A stretch of 6,181 nucleotides of DNA from Deltaproteobacteria bacterium. Its GTDB lineage: Bacteria; Desulfobacterota_B; Binatia; Binatales; Binataceae. The stretch is taken from the NCBI GenBank assembly GCA_021827465.1, contig JAKAVX010000174.1, positions 1 through 6,181 of the forward strand, written 5' to 3'. Every line of letters begins with the position of its first letter. The stretch's first letter is position 1. The notes under the pieces are model-generated. The model worked only from the letters and a program-made list of their open reading frames with translations. It was not told the DNA's origin and searched no databases. Positions 1 through 5,718 of the stretch are shown in pieces. The translations under genes and the position numbers were made by a program.

Positions 1-123
1 TGCGATCCCGCTCTGATAGCGGCCCATCGCAACCTTGCCGATCTCTACGAGCAGGCGGGCCGCCAGAACGAGGCGCTTCGCCATCTGAGCGCAATCCATC
101 GCCTGCTCAAAGGCGGCGAATAG
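1..123 (+). CDS. TPR-repeat protein, C-terminal fragment (5' end outside window)
   Basis: Frame 1 is open from the first base to a TAG at 121-123, giving 40 residues of a protein that begins upstream of the window. The segment AHRNLADLYEQAGRQNEAL fits the tetratricopeptide repeat pattern, with small or aromatic residues in the helix-A (LADLY) and helix-B (NEALRHL) positions and a Gly in the turn. It is followed by a short amphipathic helix (HLSAIHRLLK) and a GGE tail, so this is the last repeat and capping helix. TPR proteins are protein-protein interaction scaffolds. Function and localisation cannot be told from this piece. The next gene on the same strand starts 78 nt downstream, so cotranscription is possible but not shown. 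Confidence 0.72.
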   Translation, partial: CDPALIAAHRNLADLYEQAGRQNEALRHLSAIHRLLKGGE

Positions 124-201
124 CCGCCCTGCCGCGCGCGTGCGTGCAAGGTCTCGTGCGCCGTTGAAACCGATCAACGCGCGACGATAAGCTCATCGGT
201 A

Positions 202-543
202 ATGGCTTCGCGGGATACGCTGAAAAGAATCGATATTCTGCGCCACGAACTGAAGGCGCTTCGCTTCATCCTGGACAATTATCATTCGGGCAGAATCGAA
301 CGTTCGGCGATACCGTCGCGCGAGGATTTTTTCTCCGAGCAGAGCCGGCATATTTATGACGCCATCATGGGCGCAGAAAGCCGCGCCGACGCGGAGCAGC
401 GAATAGCAAGCCTCGATCTCGACGACGTGGACGTCGAATCGTTTCTTCGCCTTGGCGGCGAGCATTACTACACCTATCCGGCCCTGGTGCGGGAGCGTGC
501 CGCGGCGATTCGCTCGGGCAGGCTCAAGGTCGAGAACCAGTGA
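202..543 (+). CDS. Small protein resembling the DnaB helicase N-terminal domain
   Basis: This is a complete 113-residue ORF starting at ATG. The frame upstream has no other ATG, GTG or TTG before the TAG at 121, which fixes the start even though the Shine-Dalgarno sequence is poor. After a basic helix (residues 1-27), residues 42-55 (DFFSEQSRHIYDAI) resemble the DnaB N-terminal core, where a conserved Phe is followed by a (H/R)xxIxxAI helix. An acidic stretch (70-79, LDLDDVDVES) and a final helix rich in Arg and Ala (95-109) follow. There is no Walker A motif or RecA-like helicase domain, so it is not a helicase. In DnaB this domain mediates ring assembly and primase contact, and the DnaG C-terminal domain shares its fold. 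A role as a free-standing partner or decoy is inference. No signal peptide or membrane segment is seen. It is translationally coupled to the next gene. The family call rests on pattern memory only. Confidence 0.75.
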   Translation: MASRDTLKRIDILRHELKALRFILDNYHSGRIERSAIPSREDFFSEQSRHIYDAIMGAESRADAEQRIASLDLDDVDVESFLRLGGEHYYTYPALVRERAAAIRSGRLKVENQ

Positions 544-902
544 GCGATCGAGTCCGCGAAAACCCCGAGGAGCTTAACTTCCTGCTCGGACGGGACGGTT
601 CGCTCGTCGTCTACCAGGAAAAAGACACCTCATGGGTGGGCCTGCCCGCTTTTTCAAGCGAGGAAAAGGCGCGGGAATTCATCCAGGCGAGCAATCTTGA
701 CGTGGCCGATATCGCATCGATTCGATCCGACGATGCCGGCTCGATCGCCGAACTTATCAGGTCAGTAAAGAAGCGCGCGGTGCGAAACCTGCTGCTCGAT
801 CTGGACTATCGCAGCGGCAAATGCGTCATTATCGAATTCATCGGCGACGGACTCGGCCCCCGGCGCGAATGGCAGTTCACGCCGGCAAAGAAGACGGGAT
901 GA
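540..902 (+). CDS. Hypothetical protein, possible SseB-like alpha/beta fold
   Basis: This 120-residue ORF starts with GTG at 540-542, overlapping the upstream TGA (541-543) in a GTGA junction typical of translational coupling. A weak AAGG/GAG purine stretch at 526-534 could serve as ribosome binding site. I do not recognise the family with certainty. Visible elements are a beta strand (SLVVYQ, 21-26), a strand plus Phe-Ser-Ser-Glu-Glu turn and helix (LPAFSSEEKAREFI, 35-48), a helix (SIAELIRSVKKRA, 68-80), and two strands (NLLLDLDY, 83-90; CVIIEFI, 95-101) with a basic C-terminus. The order of strand, 'F-S/T-S-E-E-A' helix and later beta hairpin recalls SseB-type domains, but this is a tentative resemblance. 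It is soluble, with no signal peptide or transmembrane helix. Its partner is most likely the DnaB-N-like protein. The gap to the threonine ammonia-lyase gene is only 35 nt, so the three genes may be cotranscribed. Confidence 0.72.
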   Translation: MSDRVRENPEELNFLLGRDGSLVVYQEKDTSWVGLPAFSSEEKAREFIQASNLDVADIASIRSDDAGSIAELIRSVKKRAVRNLLLDLDYRSGKCVIIEFIGDGLGPRREWQFTPAKKTG

Positions 903-927
903 CGAGCGCGCGCCGCAGCGAATAGCC

Positions 928-933
928 AGGAGG
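928..933 (+). promoter_or_regulatory. Shine-Dalgarno site of the threonine ammonia-lyase gene
   Basis: AGGAGG lies 4 nt before the ATG at 938. It is a near-consensus ribosome binding site that supports this start, which also gives the expected family N-terminus (a helix leading to the IVKPTPL strand). Confidence 0.75.
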
Positions 934-937
934 CGCG

Positions 938-2149
938 ATGAGCGTTACCGCGGCCGATATCGAGCATGCCCGAAGACGCCTGACCGGGATCGTCAAGCCG
1001 ACGCCGCTCGTTCCGAGCGCAACGCTGGAACGGATGTTCGGCGCGCGCGTCCTGCTCAAGCCCGAGAACCTGCAGAAAACCGGCTCGTTCAAGATTCGCG
1101 GCGCGTTCAACCGGATCGCCGCGATGTCCGACGCGGAAAAGGCGCGCGGGGTTATCGCCGCCTCGGCGGGAAACCACGGGCAGGCGCTCGCCTACGCCGC
1201 GACTCGCGCCGGCGTGAAGGCGACGATCGTGATGCCGCGCACGGCAACCATCTCGAAGGTCGACGCAACGCGCAGTTACGGGCAAACCGTCGTGCTCGAA
1301 GGCGTTGACTACCGGGAAGCCCATCGGGCGGCCGAGCGGCTGTGCGCAAAGAGCGGAGCGCTGTTCGTCGACGCCTACGACGATCCGTTCGTGGTCGCGG
1401 GTCAGGGGACCATCGGGCTCGAAATCCTCGACGAAGTCACTCCCGACATCGTCTATGTTCCGGTCGGCGGAGGCGGCCTGCTTTCGGGAATCGCGCTGGC
1501 GATAGAGGAACGCGCGCCCCGGGTCGAGGTGGTTGGCGTTGAAGCGTCCGGTTCGCCGCAATTGAGCCAGAGCCTGGCGGCGGGCGCGCCGGTTTCGATC
1601 GGCCGCCCGGTGGATACGATCGCCGACGGCCTTGCCACGGGCAGGATCGGCGCGATCCCGTTCGAGATAATCCGCGAGTGCGTGAGCCGCGCCGTCACGG
1701 TTGACGATTTCGAAATTGGCGAGGCGGTCCTGTTGCTGCTCGAGCGTCTCAAGCTGCTGGCCGAAGGCGCTGGCGCGACCGCGCTGGCCGGCGCACTCAA
1801 GGAGCGCGAGAGGCTCTCCGGCAAGACCGTGGTCGTGGTTGTAAGCGGCGGCAATATCGACATGAACCTGCTCGACCGGATCATCGGACACGGTCTTTCC
1901 AAGATGGGCCGGCTGTTCCACTTCGCAATCGAGCTTCATGATCGCCCCGGCGAACTGAGCCGGCTTCTCACTGCGGTAAGCGAGACAGGAGCCAACGTCC
2001 ACTCCATCCTGCATGATCGCACCCGGCGCGACGTGCCGATCGGCGGCGCGCTGGTGCAACTGGAACTCGAGACGCGCGGCGCCGAGCATATCGAGACCGT
2101 GTGCGCCCATCTGAAGGAGCGCGGCTTCGTGATCAAGCCGGAGTCGTGA
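938..2149 (+). CDS. ilvA: Threonine ammonia-lyase (threonine dehydratase) with C-terminal ACT domain
   Basis: This is a 403-residue cytosolic PLP enzyme converting L-threonine to 2-oxobutanoate and ammonia, the first committed step toward isoleucine or a catabolic entry to propionyl-CoA. Fold-type II motifs are intact: KTGSFKIRGA (47-56), with Lys52 as the expected Schiff-base lysine; SAGNHGQ (76-82), the substrate/carboxylate loop; the glycine loop VGGGGLLSG (176-184), which binds PLP phosphate; and VVVSGGN near residue 307, whose Ser contacts the pyridine nitrogen. Residues about 326-400 form a single ACT domain, beginning FAIELHDRPGELSRLL. The length and single ACT match the medium-length class, between the shorter TdcB type without ACT and the roughly 500-residue IlvA with two ACT-like domains. 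The ACT domain implies allosteric control, probably by a branched-chain amino acid. A catabolic role or a related serine/threonine dehydratase activity cannot be excluded, so the symbol is by function. Confidence 0.93.
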   Translation: MSVTAADIEHARRRLTGIVKPTPLVPSATLERMFGARVLLKPENLQKTGSFKIRGAFNRIAAMSDAEKARGVIAASAGNHGQALAYAATRAGVKATIVMPRTATISKVDATRSYGQTVVLEGVDYREAHRAAERLCAKSGALFVDAYDDPFVVAGQGTIGLEILDEVTPDIVYVPVGGGGLLSGIALAIEERAPRVEVVGVEASGSPQLSQSLAAGAPVSIGRPVDTIADGLATGRIGAIPFEIIRECVSRAVTVDDFEIGEAVLLLLERLKLLAEGAGATALAGALKERERLSGKTVVVVVSGGNIDMNLLDRIIGHGLSKMGRLFHFAIELHDRPGELSRLLTAVSETGANVHSILHDRTRRDVPIGGALVQLELETRGAEHIETVCAHLKERGFVIKPES

Positions 2150-2190
2150 GCGCCGGGCTTTGTGCGGCTTAGGCCGACACCGCTCGCGGC

Positions 2191-2204
2191 GATCGTTTTC
2201 GATC
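2191..2204 (+). terminator. Short hairpin, possible weak terminator of the threonine ammonia-lyase unit
   Basis: GATCG and CGATC form a perfect 5-bp stem around a TTTT loop, followed by CTTTGTTC. It begins about 40 nt after the threonine ammonia-lyase stop. The stem is short and the T tract is interrupted, so this may equally be a chance palindrome. Confidence 0.25.
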
Positions 2205-2271
2205 CTTTGTTCACGGCGCTTTTCGTTGTAAGGCGGATTTGACTATGCTTGGCGCGGTCGCCGAGCGTAAC

Positions 2272-2277
2272 GAGGGG
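2272..2277 (+). promoter_or_regulatory. Shine-Dalgarno site deciding the start of ACAD subunit 1
   Basis: GAGGGG lies 6 nt before the ATG at 2284. It supports this start over the in-frame TTG at 2239. The protein from 2284 begins MDLNFAPDEEEFR, the usual acyl-CoA dehydrogenase N-terminus, whereas the extra 15 residues from 2239 have no family counterpart. Confidence 0.7.
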
Positions 2278-2283
2278 TATGCA

Positions 2284-3471
2284 ATGGATCTGAACTTCGC
2301 GCCTGACGAGGAAGAGTTTCGTCTCAAGGTCCGCGGGTTTCTTGAGGAGAACCTGCCGAAGGCCGGAATCAAGCCCGGTTCCGAGGGACGTGCCGACAAG
2401 GAATGGCTCGATCGGTCGAAGGCCTGGCAGAAAAAACTCTACGAAGCCGGCTACGTCGGGCTCTCGTGGCCCAAGGAGTACGGCGGGCAGGCGATGGACC
2501 CGGTCAGGCAGTCGATCGTCAACGACGAGATGGTGCGGGCGAACGCGCCCTTCCTGATCGGCGGTTCGGGGCTCAGCATGCTTGGCCCGACGCTCATCAC
2601 GATGGGCACCGAGGAGCAGAAAAAGCGCTTTCTTCCTAAAATTCTCGATGCCGAAGAGATCTGGTGCCAGGGCTACTCGGAGCCCGGCGCGGGCTCGGAC
2701 CTCGCTTCGCTCAGGACTCGCGCCGAGATCGTCGGCGATGAGTTTATCGTCAACGGGCAGAAGGTCTGGACCTCCAATGCGCATTTTTCGCAGTGGATGT
2801 TCTGCCTGGTTCGCACCGACCCCGAAGCGCCCAAGCATCGCGGCATTTCCTACATCCTGATCGATATGAAGACGCCCGGAATCGAGGTGCGACCCCTGGT
2901 CCAGATGACCGGCGACCGCGGCTTCAACGAGGTCTTCTTTGACAACGTTCACGTCCCGCGCGAGAACCTGGTCGGCAAGCTCAACGAAGGATGGCTGGTC
3001 GCCAACGCGACGCTCTTTCACGAGCGCAACATGCTCGGCTCGGCGACGGGCAGCAAGCAGCGCTTCAACCGCCTGCTCGCGCTCGCCAAGTCGATGAAGC
3101 GAAACGGCCGTCCGCTGAGCGAGGATCCGGTCTTTCGCCAGCGCCTGGTCGATCTCGAGGTGCGGGTCGAGGCGATGACGTTTCATTCGTATCGCCAGCT
3201 GACCGACCACGTGCGCGGACGCAATCCCGGCGTCGAAACGATGATCAACAAGCTGGTCGGCACGGAGCTGAACCACGATCTCGCCACCGCCGCGATGGAA
3301 GCGATGGGCGATTATTCGTTGCTCGCGCGCGAGGAAAAGGCGGCGGTCGATCACGGCTACTGGCCGTACGAGTGGATGTTCTCGCTCGGGCTGGTGATCG
3401 GCGGCGGAACTTCGCACATCCAGAAGAACATCATCGCGGAACGCGGGCTCAAGATGCCCAAGTCGCGTTAA
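2284..3471 (+). CDS. Acyl-CoA dehydrogenase, alpha-like subunit of a probable heteromeric enzyme
   Basis: A 395-residue flavoprotein that should oxidise an acyl-CoA to the 2,3-enoyl-CoA, passing electrons to electron-transfer flavoprotein. It shows the N-terminal helical domain (about 5-120), the beta domain with the flavin/substrate motif WCQGYSEPGAGSDLA (127-141) and VWTSNA (161-166), and the C-terminal helical domain (about 235-395). The usual C-terminal catalytic-Glu motif (YEGT) reads GGGTSHIQKNIIAERGL (373-389), so that Glu is absent. Instead Glu247 in FHERNML aligns by eye with the helix-G catalytic Glu of isovaleryl-CoA dehydrogenase (LERLVL). The family's RxQFGxPI FAD-pyrophosphate motif is missing: residues 260-300 carry no QFG. 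These features match alpha subunits of alpha2beta2 dehydrogenases such as the mycobacterial cholesterol side-chain ChsE4-ChsE5 type. The partner is encoded 33 nt downstream. Substrate is unknown; bulky, branched or cyclic acyl-CoAs are inferred from the subtype. Confidence 0.92.
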   Translation: MDLNFAPDEEEFRLKVRGFLEENLPKAGIKPGSEGRADKEWLDRSKAWQKKLYEAGYVGLSWPKEYGGQAMDPVRQSIVNDEMVRANAPFLIGGSGLSMLGPTLITMGTEEQKKRFLPKILDAEEIWCQGYSEPGAGSDLASLRTRAEIVGDEFIVNGQKVWTSNAHFSQWMFCLVRTDPEAPKHRGISYILIDMKTPGIEVRPLVQMTGDRGFNEVFFDNVHVPRENLVGKLNEGWLVANATLFHERNMLGSATGSKQRFNRLLALAKSMKRNGRPLSEDPVFRQRLVDLEVRVEAMTFHSYRQLTDHVRGRNPGVETMINKLVGTELNHDLATAAMEAMGDYSLLAREEKAAVDHGYWPYEWMFSLGLVIGGGTSHIQKNIIAERGLKMPKSR

Positions 3472-3504
3472 CGGCGCGTCGAAGCGCGGATCGGGGAATC
3501 TCAT

Positions 3505-4626
3505 ATGGACTTCGGACTCAGCGACGAACAGCGCGAACTGAGGCAAAGCGCCCGCGATTTTCTGACCGGCGAATGCCCCACCACGTACGTGCGCAAGGTG
3601 ATGGCGAGCGAGGACGGAACCGCGCCTGAGCTTTACCGCGAGATCGCGAAGCTCGGATGGACCGGGCTTGCGGTGCCGGAGAGCTACGGCGGCGCGGGGC
3701 TTTCGATGCTCGACATGGCGGTGCTGCTCGAAGAGCAGGGCTATGCCGCGATGCCGGGGCCGTTCCTGTTCTCCTCGGTGCTTGCGACTGCGGCGCTGAG
3801 CGAGTTCGGCTCCGAGGAACTGAAGCGGCGATGGCTGCCGGCGATCGCGGAAGGCAAGGCCACGGGTACGGTCGCGGTTGTCGAGGAAGAGACCGGAATC
3901 GAGCCGGCCGGAATCGGCGCGAGCGCCCGTGAGAGCGGCGGCGAGATCGTGATAAGCGGGCGCAAGATGCTCGTGCCGTATGCGCACGCGGCCGACTTCG
4001 TAATCGTCGCGGCGCGGACCGGCGACGGACCGCGCAGCCTCGCGCTGGTGCTCGTGGAGCGCAACTCGCGCGGCCTCGATGCGCGGCTGATGAAGCATAT
4101 GGATCTCACCCGCCGGGTTTGCACGCTCGACCTCGCCGACGTTCGGGTGCCCGCGGGATGCAGGCTCGAGGGCGGAGCGACCGCCTTCGACCGGATGGTC
4201 GACGCGGGCTCGGTCGCGGTGGCGGCGGATTCGCTCGGCGGCTCGCAGCGGTCGCTCGATATGGCGGTGGAATACTCGAAGGTGCGCGAGCAGTTCGGAA
4301 AACCGATCGGCTCCTTCCAGGCGTTGAAGCATCTTGCGGCCGAGATGGTTTCTGAGATCGAGCCGGCGCGCGCGCTGCTCTGGTATGCGGCCTACGCGCA
4401 CGATGCGCTGCGCGAACAAGCGCCGCGGGCGGCCGCGATGGCAAAGGCGCGGCTCTCGGAGGTTTACAGCCGTGCGAGCGACCGCGCGGTCCTGATGCAT
4501 GGCGGGATCGGCTTTACCTGGGAGCACGACATGCATCTGTGGTTCAAACGCTCGCGCTTCAACGAGTCGTACTTCGGCTGCCCGGCATACCATCGCGAGC
4601 GAGTCGCGTCGCTAGGCGGCTACTGA
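3505..4626 (+). CDS. Acyl-CoA dehydrogenase, beta-like subunit of a probable heteromeric enzyme
   Basis: A 373-residue protein starting at ATG with GGGGAA (3493-3498) 6 nt upstream. The N-terminus (MDFGLSDEQRELRQSARDFL) and overall length are those of the ACAD superfamily. The beta domain lacks the (T/S)EPGAGSD flavin motif: the corresponding segment is VVEEETGIEPAGIG (125-138), followed by GRKMLVPYAHAADFVIVAAR (152-171). The C-terminal domain keeps YSKVREQFGKPIGSFQALKH (257-276), whose Arg261 and Gln263 region contacts FAD pyrophosphate across the subunit interface, and HGGIGFTWEHDMHLWFKR (332-349). No Glu is present at the YEGT position, and the helix-G segment (228-241, FDRMVDAGSVAVAA) shows no catalytic Glu in line with the LERLVL motif. 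It therefore probably cannot act alone and completes the FAD sites of the product encoded just upstream. Exact substrate is unknown. It sits between subunit 1 (33 nt) and the LLM gene (28 nt) in one apparent operon. Confidence 0.91.
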   Translation: MDFGLSDEQRELRQSARDFLTGECPTTYVRKVMASEDGTAPELYREIAKLGWTGLAVPESYGGAGLSMLDMAVLLEEQGYAAMPGPFLFSSVLATAALSEFGSEELKRRWLPAIAEGKATGTVAVVEEETGIEPAGIGASARESGGEIVISGRKMLVPYAHAADFVIVAARTGDGPRSLALVLVERNSRGLDARLMKHMDLTRRVCTLDLADVRVPAGCRLEGGATAFDRMVDAGSVAVAADSLGGSQRSLDMAVEYSKVREQFGKPIGSFQALKHLAAEMVSEIEPARALLWYAAYAHDALREQAPRAAAMAKARLSEVYSRASDRAVLMHGGIGFTWEHDMHLWFKRSRFNESYFGCPAYHRERVASLGGY

Positions 4627-4640
4627 GCGAGACTTTCGCG

Positions 4641-4647
4641 AAGGAGG
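4641..4647 (+). promoter_or_regulatory. Shine-Dalgarno site deciding a GTG start (LLM oxidoreductase)
   Basis: AAGGAGG lies 7 nt before the GTG at 4655. It is the strongest ribosome binding site in the window. It confirms the non-ATG start, since the N-terminal strand MALKFDIFYQ is required by the fold and the next in-frame ATG falls far inside the barrel. Confidence 0.82.
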
Positions 4648-4654
4648 CGGTCGG

Positions 4655-5671
4655 GTGGCGCTCAAGTTCGACATCTTCTATCAGCTTCCCGCCGCGCCGA
4701 CGCAGAAGGCTGCGGATCGCTATCGCGAACTCGTCGCCGAGGCGGTCGAGGCCGATCGCCTCGGATTCAACACGATTTGGCTCGCCGAAGTGCATTTTGC
4801 GCCGCGGTTCTCCGTGATGCCGACGCCGCTACTTCTGCTCGGGCTCGCGGTCAACCTGATGCCGCTGCATCACCCGATGCGTCTTGCCGAGGAGACCGCG
4901 ACGCTTGACGTGCTGTCGGGCGGGCGAGTCGAATTCGGTGCCGGGCGCGGCGCGTTTCCGCTGAATTACCGGGGTTACGGCGTCGGGATGGAGACGAGCC
5001 GCGCGCTTTTCGCCGAGGGACTCGAGTTCGTGAAGCGCGCTTGGAGCGAAGAGCGGCTGACCTTTCACGGCGAGCATTTCCGCGCCGACGATATCGAGGT
5101 GATCCCGAAGCCGCTGCAGCGCCCGCATCCGCCGATCCGGCTCGCCGCGAACAGCGCGGAGACGTTCACCTTTGCGGGCGAGAACGGTTACCCGATCTTC
5201 GCGGGCGGTCCGGTGAATCCGATTCCGGTCCTGGGCGAGCGGCTTGCGATTTACCGCCGCGCGCTCGACGCGGCGGGGCGGAGCGAGCCGGACGATTGGC
5301 TCGCTGCGGCGCTGATGGTGTTCGTCGGGCGCGATCGCGCCTCGGTGCGCGCGGCGATCGAGCCGAGCCTTCGCAACTATTTCGACGCGGTGAGCGGGAT
5401 AATCGAGCCCGAGAGCCTCGCGCCCGCGCATCGCGAGGAATTCGAACGGGTGCGCTCGCGTCTGCTTGCGATTCGCTACGAGACGGTCGACGAAATGATG
5501 GCGATTTTCGGCGACCCTGAATACTGCGCCGATCGGATCTCGGAGCTGCGTGAGCGCTTTCGCTTCTCGCGGATGGTCTGCTGGTTCGAAACCGGCGGTC
5601 TTGCCGGACACGAGAACATCATCGCTTCGATGCGGCTTTTTGCAGAGCGCGTGATGCCGCGTTTCGCGTAG
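4655..5671 (+). CDS. LLM-class (luciferase-like) flavin-dependent oxidoreductase
   Basis: A 338-residue member of the bacterial luciferase-like TIM-barrel family, which uses FMNH2 or F420 to oxidise or reduce varied substrates. Seen in order: first strand KFDIFYQ (4-10); helix plus strand VEADRLGFNTIWLAEVHFAP (31-50), with the family's AExHF motif; LHHPMRLAEETATLDVLSGG (71-90); RVEFGAGRGA (91-100), near the flavin phosphate site; and a late domain with Pro-Lys-Pro-Leu-Gln (151-155) and PPIRLAANS (159-167). Cofactor preference (FMN or F420) and substrate are not decidable. The stretch MPTPLLLLGLAVNLMPLHHP (55-74) is shorter than in relatives, where roughly 12-14 residues of the type 'AAIAARTxRIRLGT' lie between PLxLL and AVxLLPLHHP. 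The ORF itself is uninterrupted. Its position 28 nt after the ACAD pair suggests a shared catabolic pathway, for example oxygenation or redox tailoring of the same compound. No signal peptide is present. Confidence 0.9.
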   Translation: MALKFDIFYQLPAAPTQKAADRYRELVAEAVEADRLGFNTIWLAEVHFAPRFSVMPTPLLLLGLAVNLMPLHHPMRLAEETATLDVLSGGRVEFGAGRGAFPLNYRGYGVGMETSRALFAEGLEFVKRAWSEERLTFHGEHFRADDIEVIPKPLQRPHPPIRLAANSAETFTFAGENGYPIFAGGPVNPIPVLGERLAIYRRALDAAGRSEPDDWLAAALMVFVGRDRASVRAAIEPSLRNYFDAVSGIIEPESLAPAHREEFERVRSRLLAIRYETVDEMMAIFGDPEYCADRISELRERFRFSRMVCWFETGGLAGHENIIASMRLFAERVMPRFA

Positions 5672-5682
5672 GAACGGCGCTC

Positions 5683-5718
5683 CCGGCTGCGACGCCGATC
5701 AGCCGGCTTCGCCGTTTT
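5683..5718. terminator. Possible terminator between convergent genes
   Basis: The convergent stop codons lie only 27 nt apart. CCGGCTG (5683-5689) and CAGCCGG (5700-5706) form a perfect 7-bp stem with a 10-nt loop. An overlapping small hairpin CGGC-TTC-GCCG (5704-5714) is followed by TTTT (5715-5718) on the + strand. This could end the ACAD-LLM transcript. The stem reaches into the 3' end of the minus-strand gene, and GC-rich DNA gives such stems often. Confidence 0.33.

Larger units (their letters stand above)
2150..2283 (+). other. Intergenic spacer before the acyl-CoA dehydrogenase operon
   Basis: This 134-nt gap is much longer than the 28-35 nt gaps elsewhere on this strand, so a transcription-unit boundary is likely here. 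It holds a small hairpin at 2191-2204 and the ribosome binding site of the next gene. I looked for a sigma-70 promoter. AT-richer DNA around 2195-2245 is suggestive, but no hexamer pair with good spacing stands out. A TTG at 2239 is in frame with the next gene but is not preferred as its start. Confidence 0.5.

Noticed and set aside
121..201. Possible TAG readthrough or fusion between the TPR protein and the DnaB-N-like ORF, which share a frame
   Set aside because: The 26 codons between TAG and ATG are rich in Cys, Arg and Ala and look non-coding. The ATG gives a sensible N-terminus, and sharing a frame has a one in three chance.
806..2110. 434-codon minus-strand ORF antisense to the threonine ammonia-lyase
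   Set aside because: The sense strand encodes a full-length enzyme with all motifs. The antisense product is Arg/Ala-rich with no domain and no ribosome binding site of note.
2165..2176. CGGC-TTAG-GCCG mini hairpin after the threonine ammonia-lyase stop
   Set aside because: It has only a 4-bp stem with no following T tract, which is expected by chance in GC-rich DNA.
2239..2283. 15-residue N-terminal extension of ACAD subunit 1 from a TTG start
   Set aside because: The ATG at 2284 has GAGGGG at proper spacing and gives the standard family N-terminus. The extension has no family counterpart.
1936..4593. Very long minus-strand ORF (885 codons) antisense to the ACAD pair
   Set aside because: It is antisense to two clear ACAD genes. 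Its translation is dominated by Arg, Ala, His and Asp with no recognisable domain, as expected from a frame mirroring high-GC third positions.
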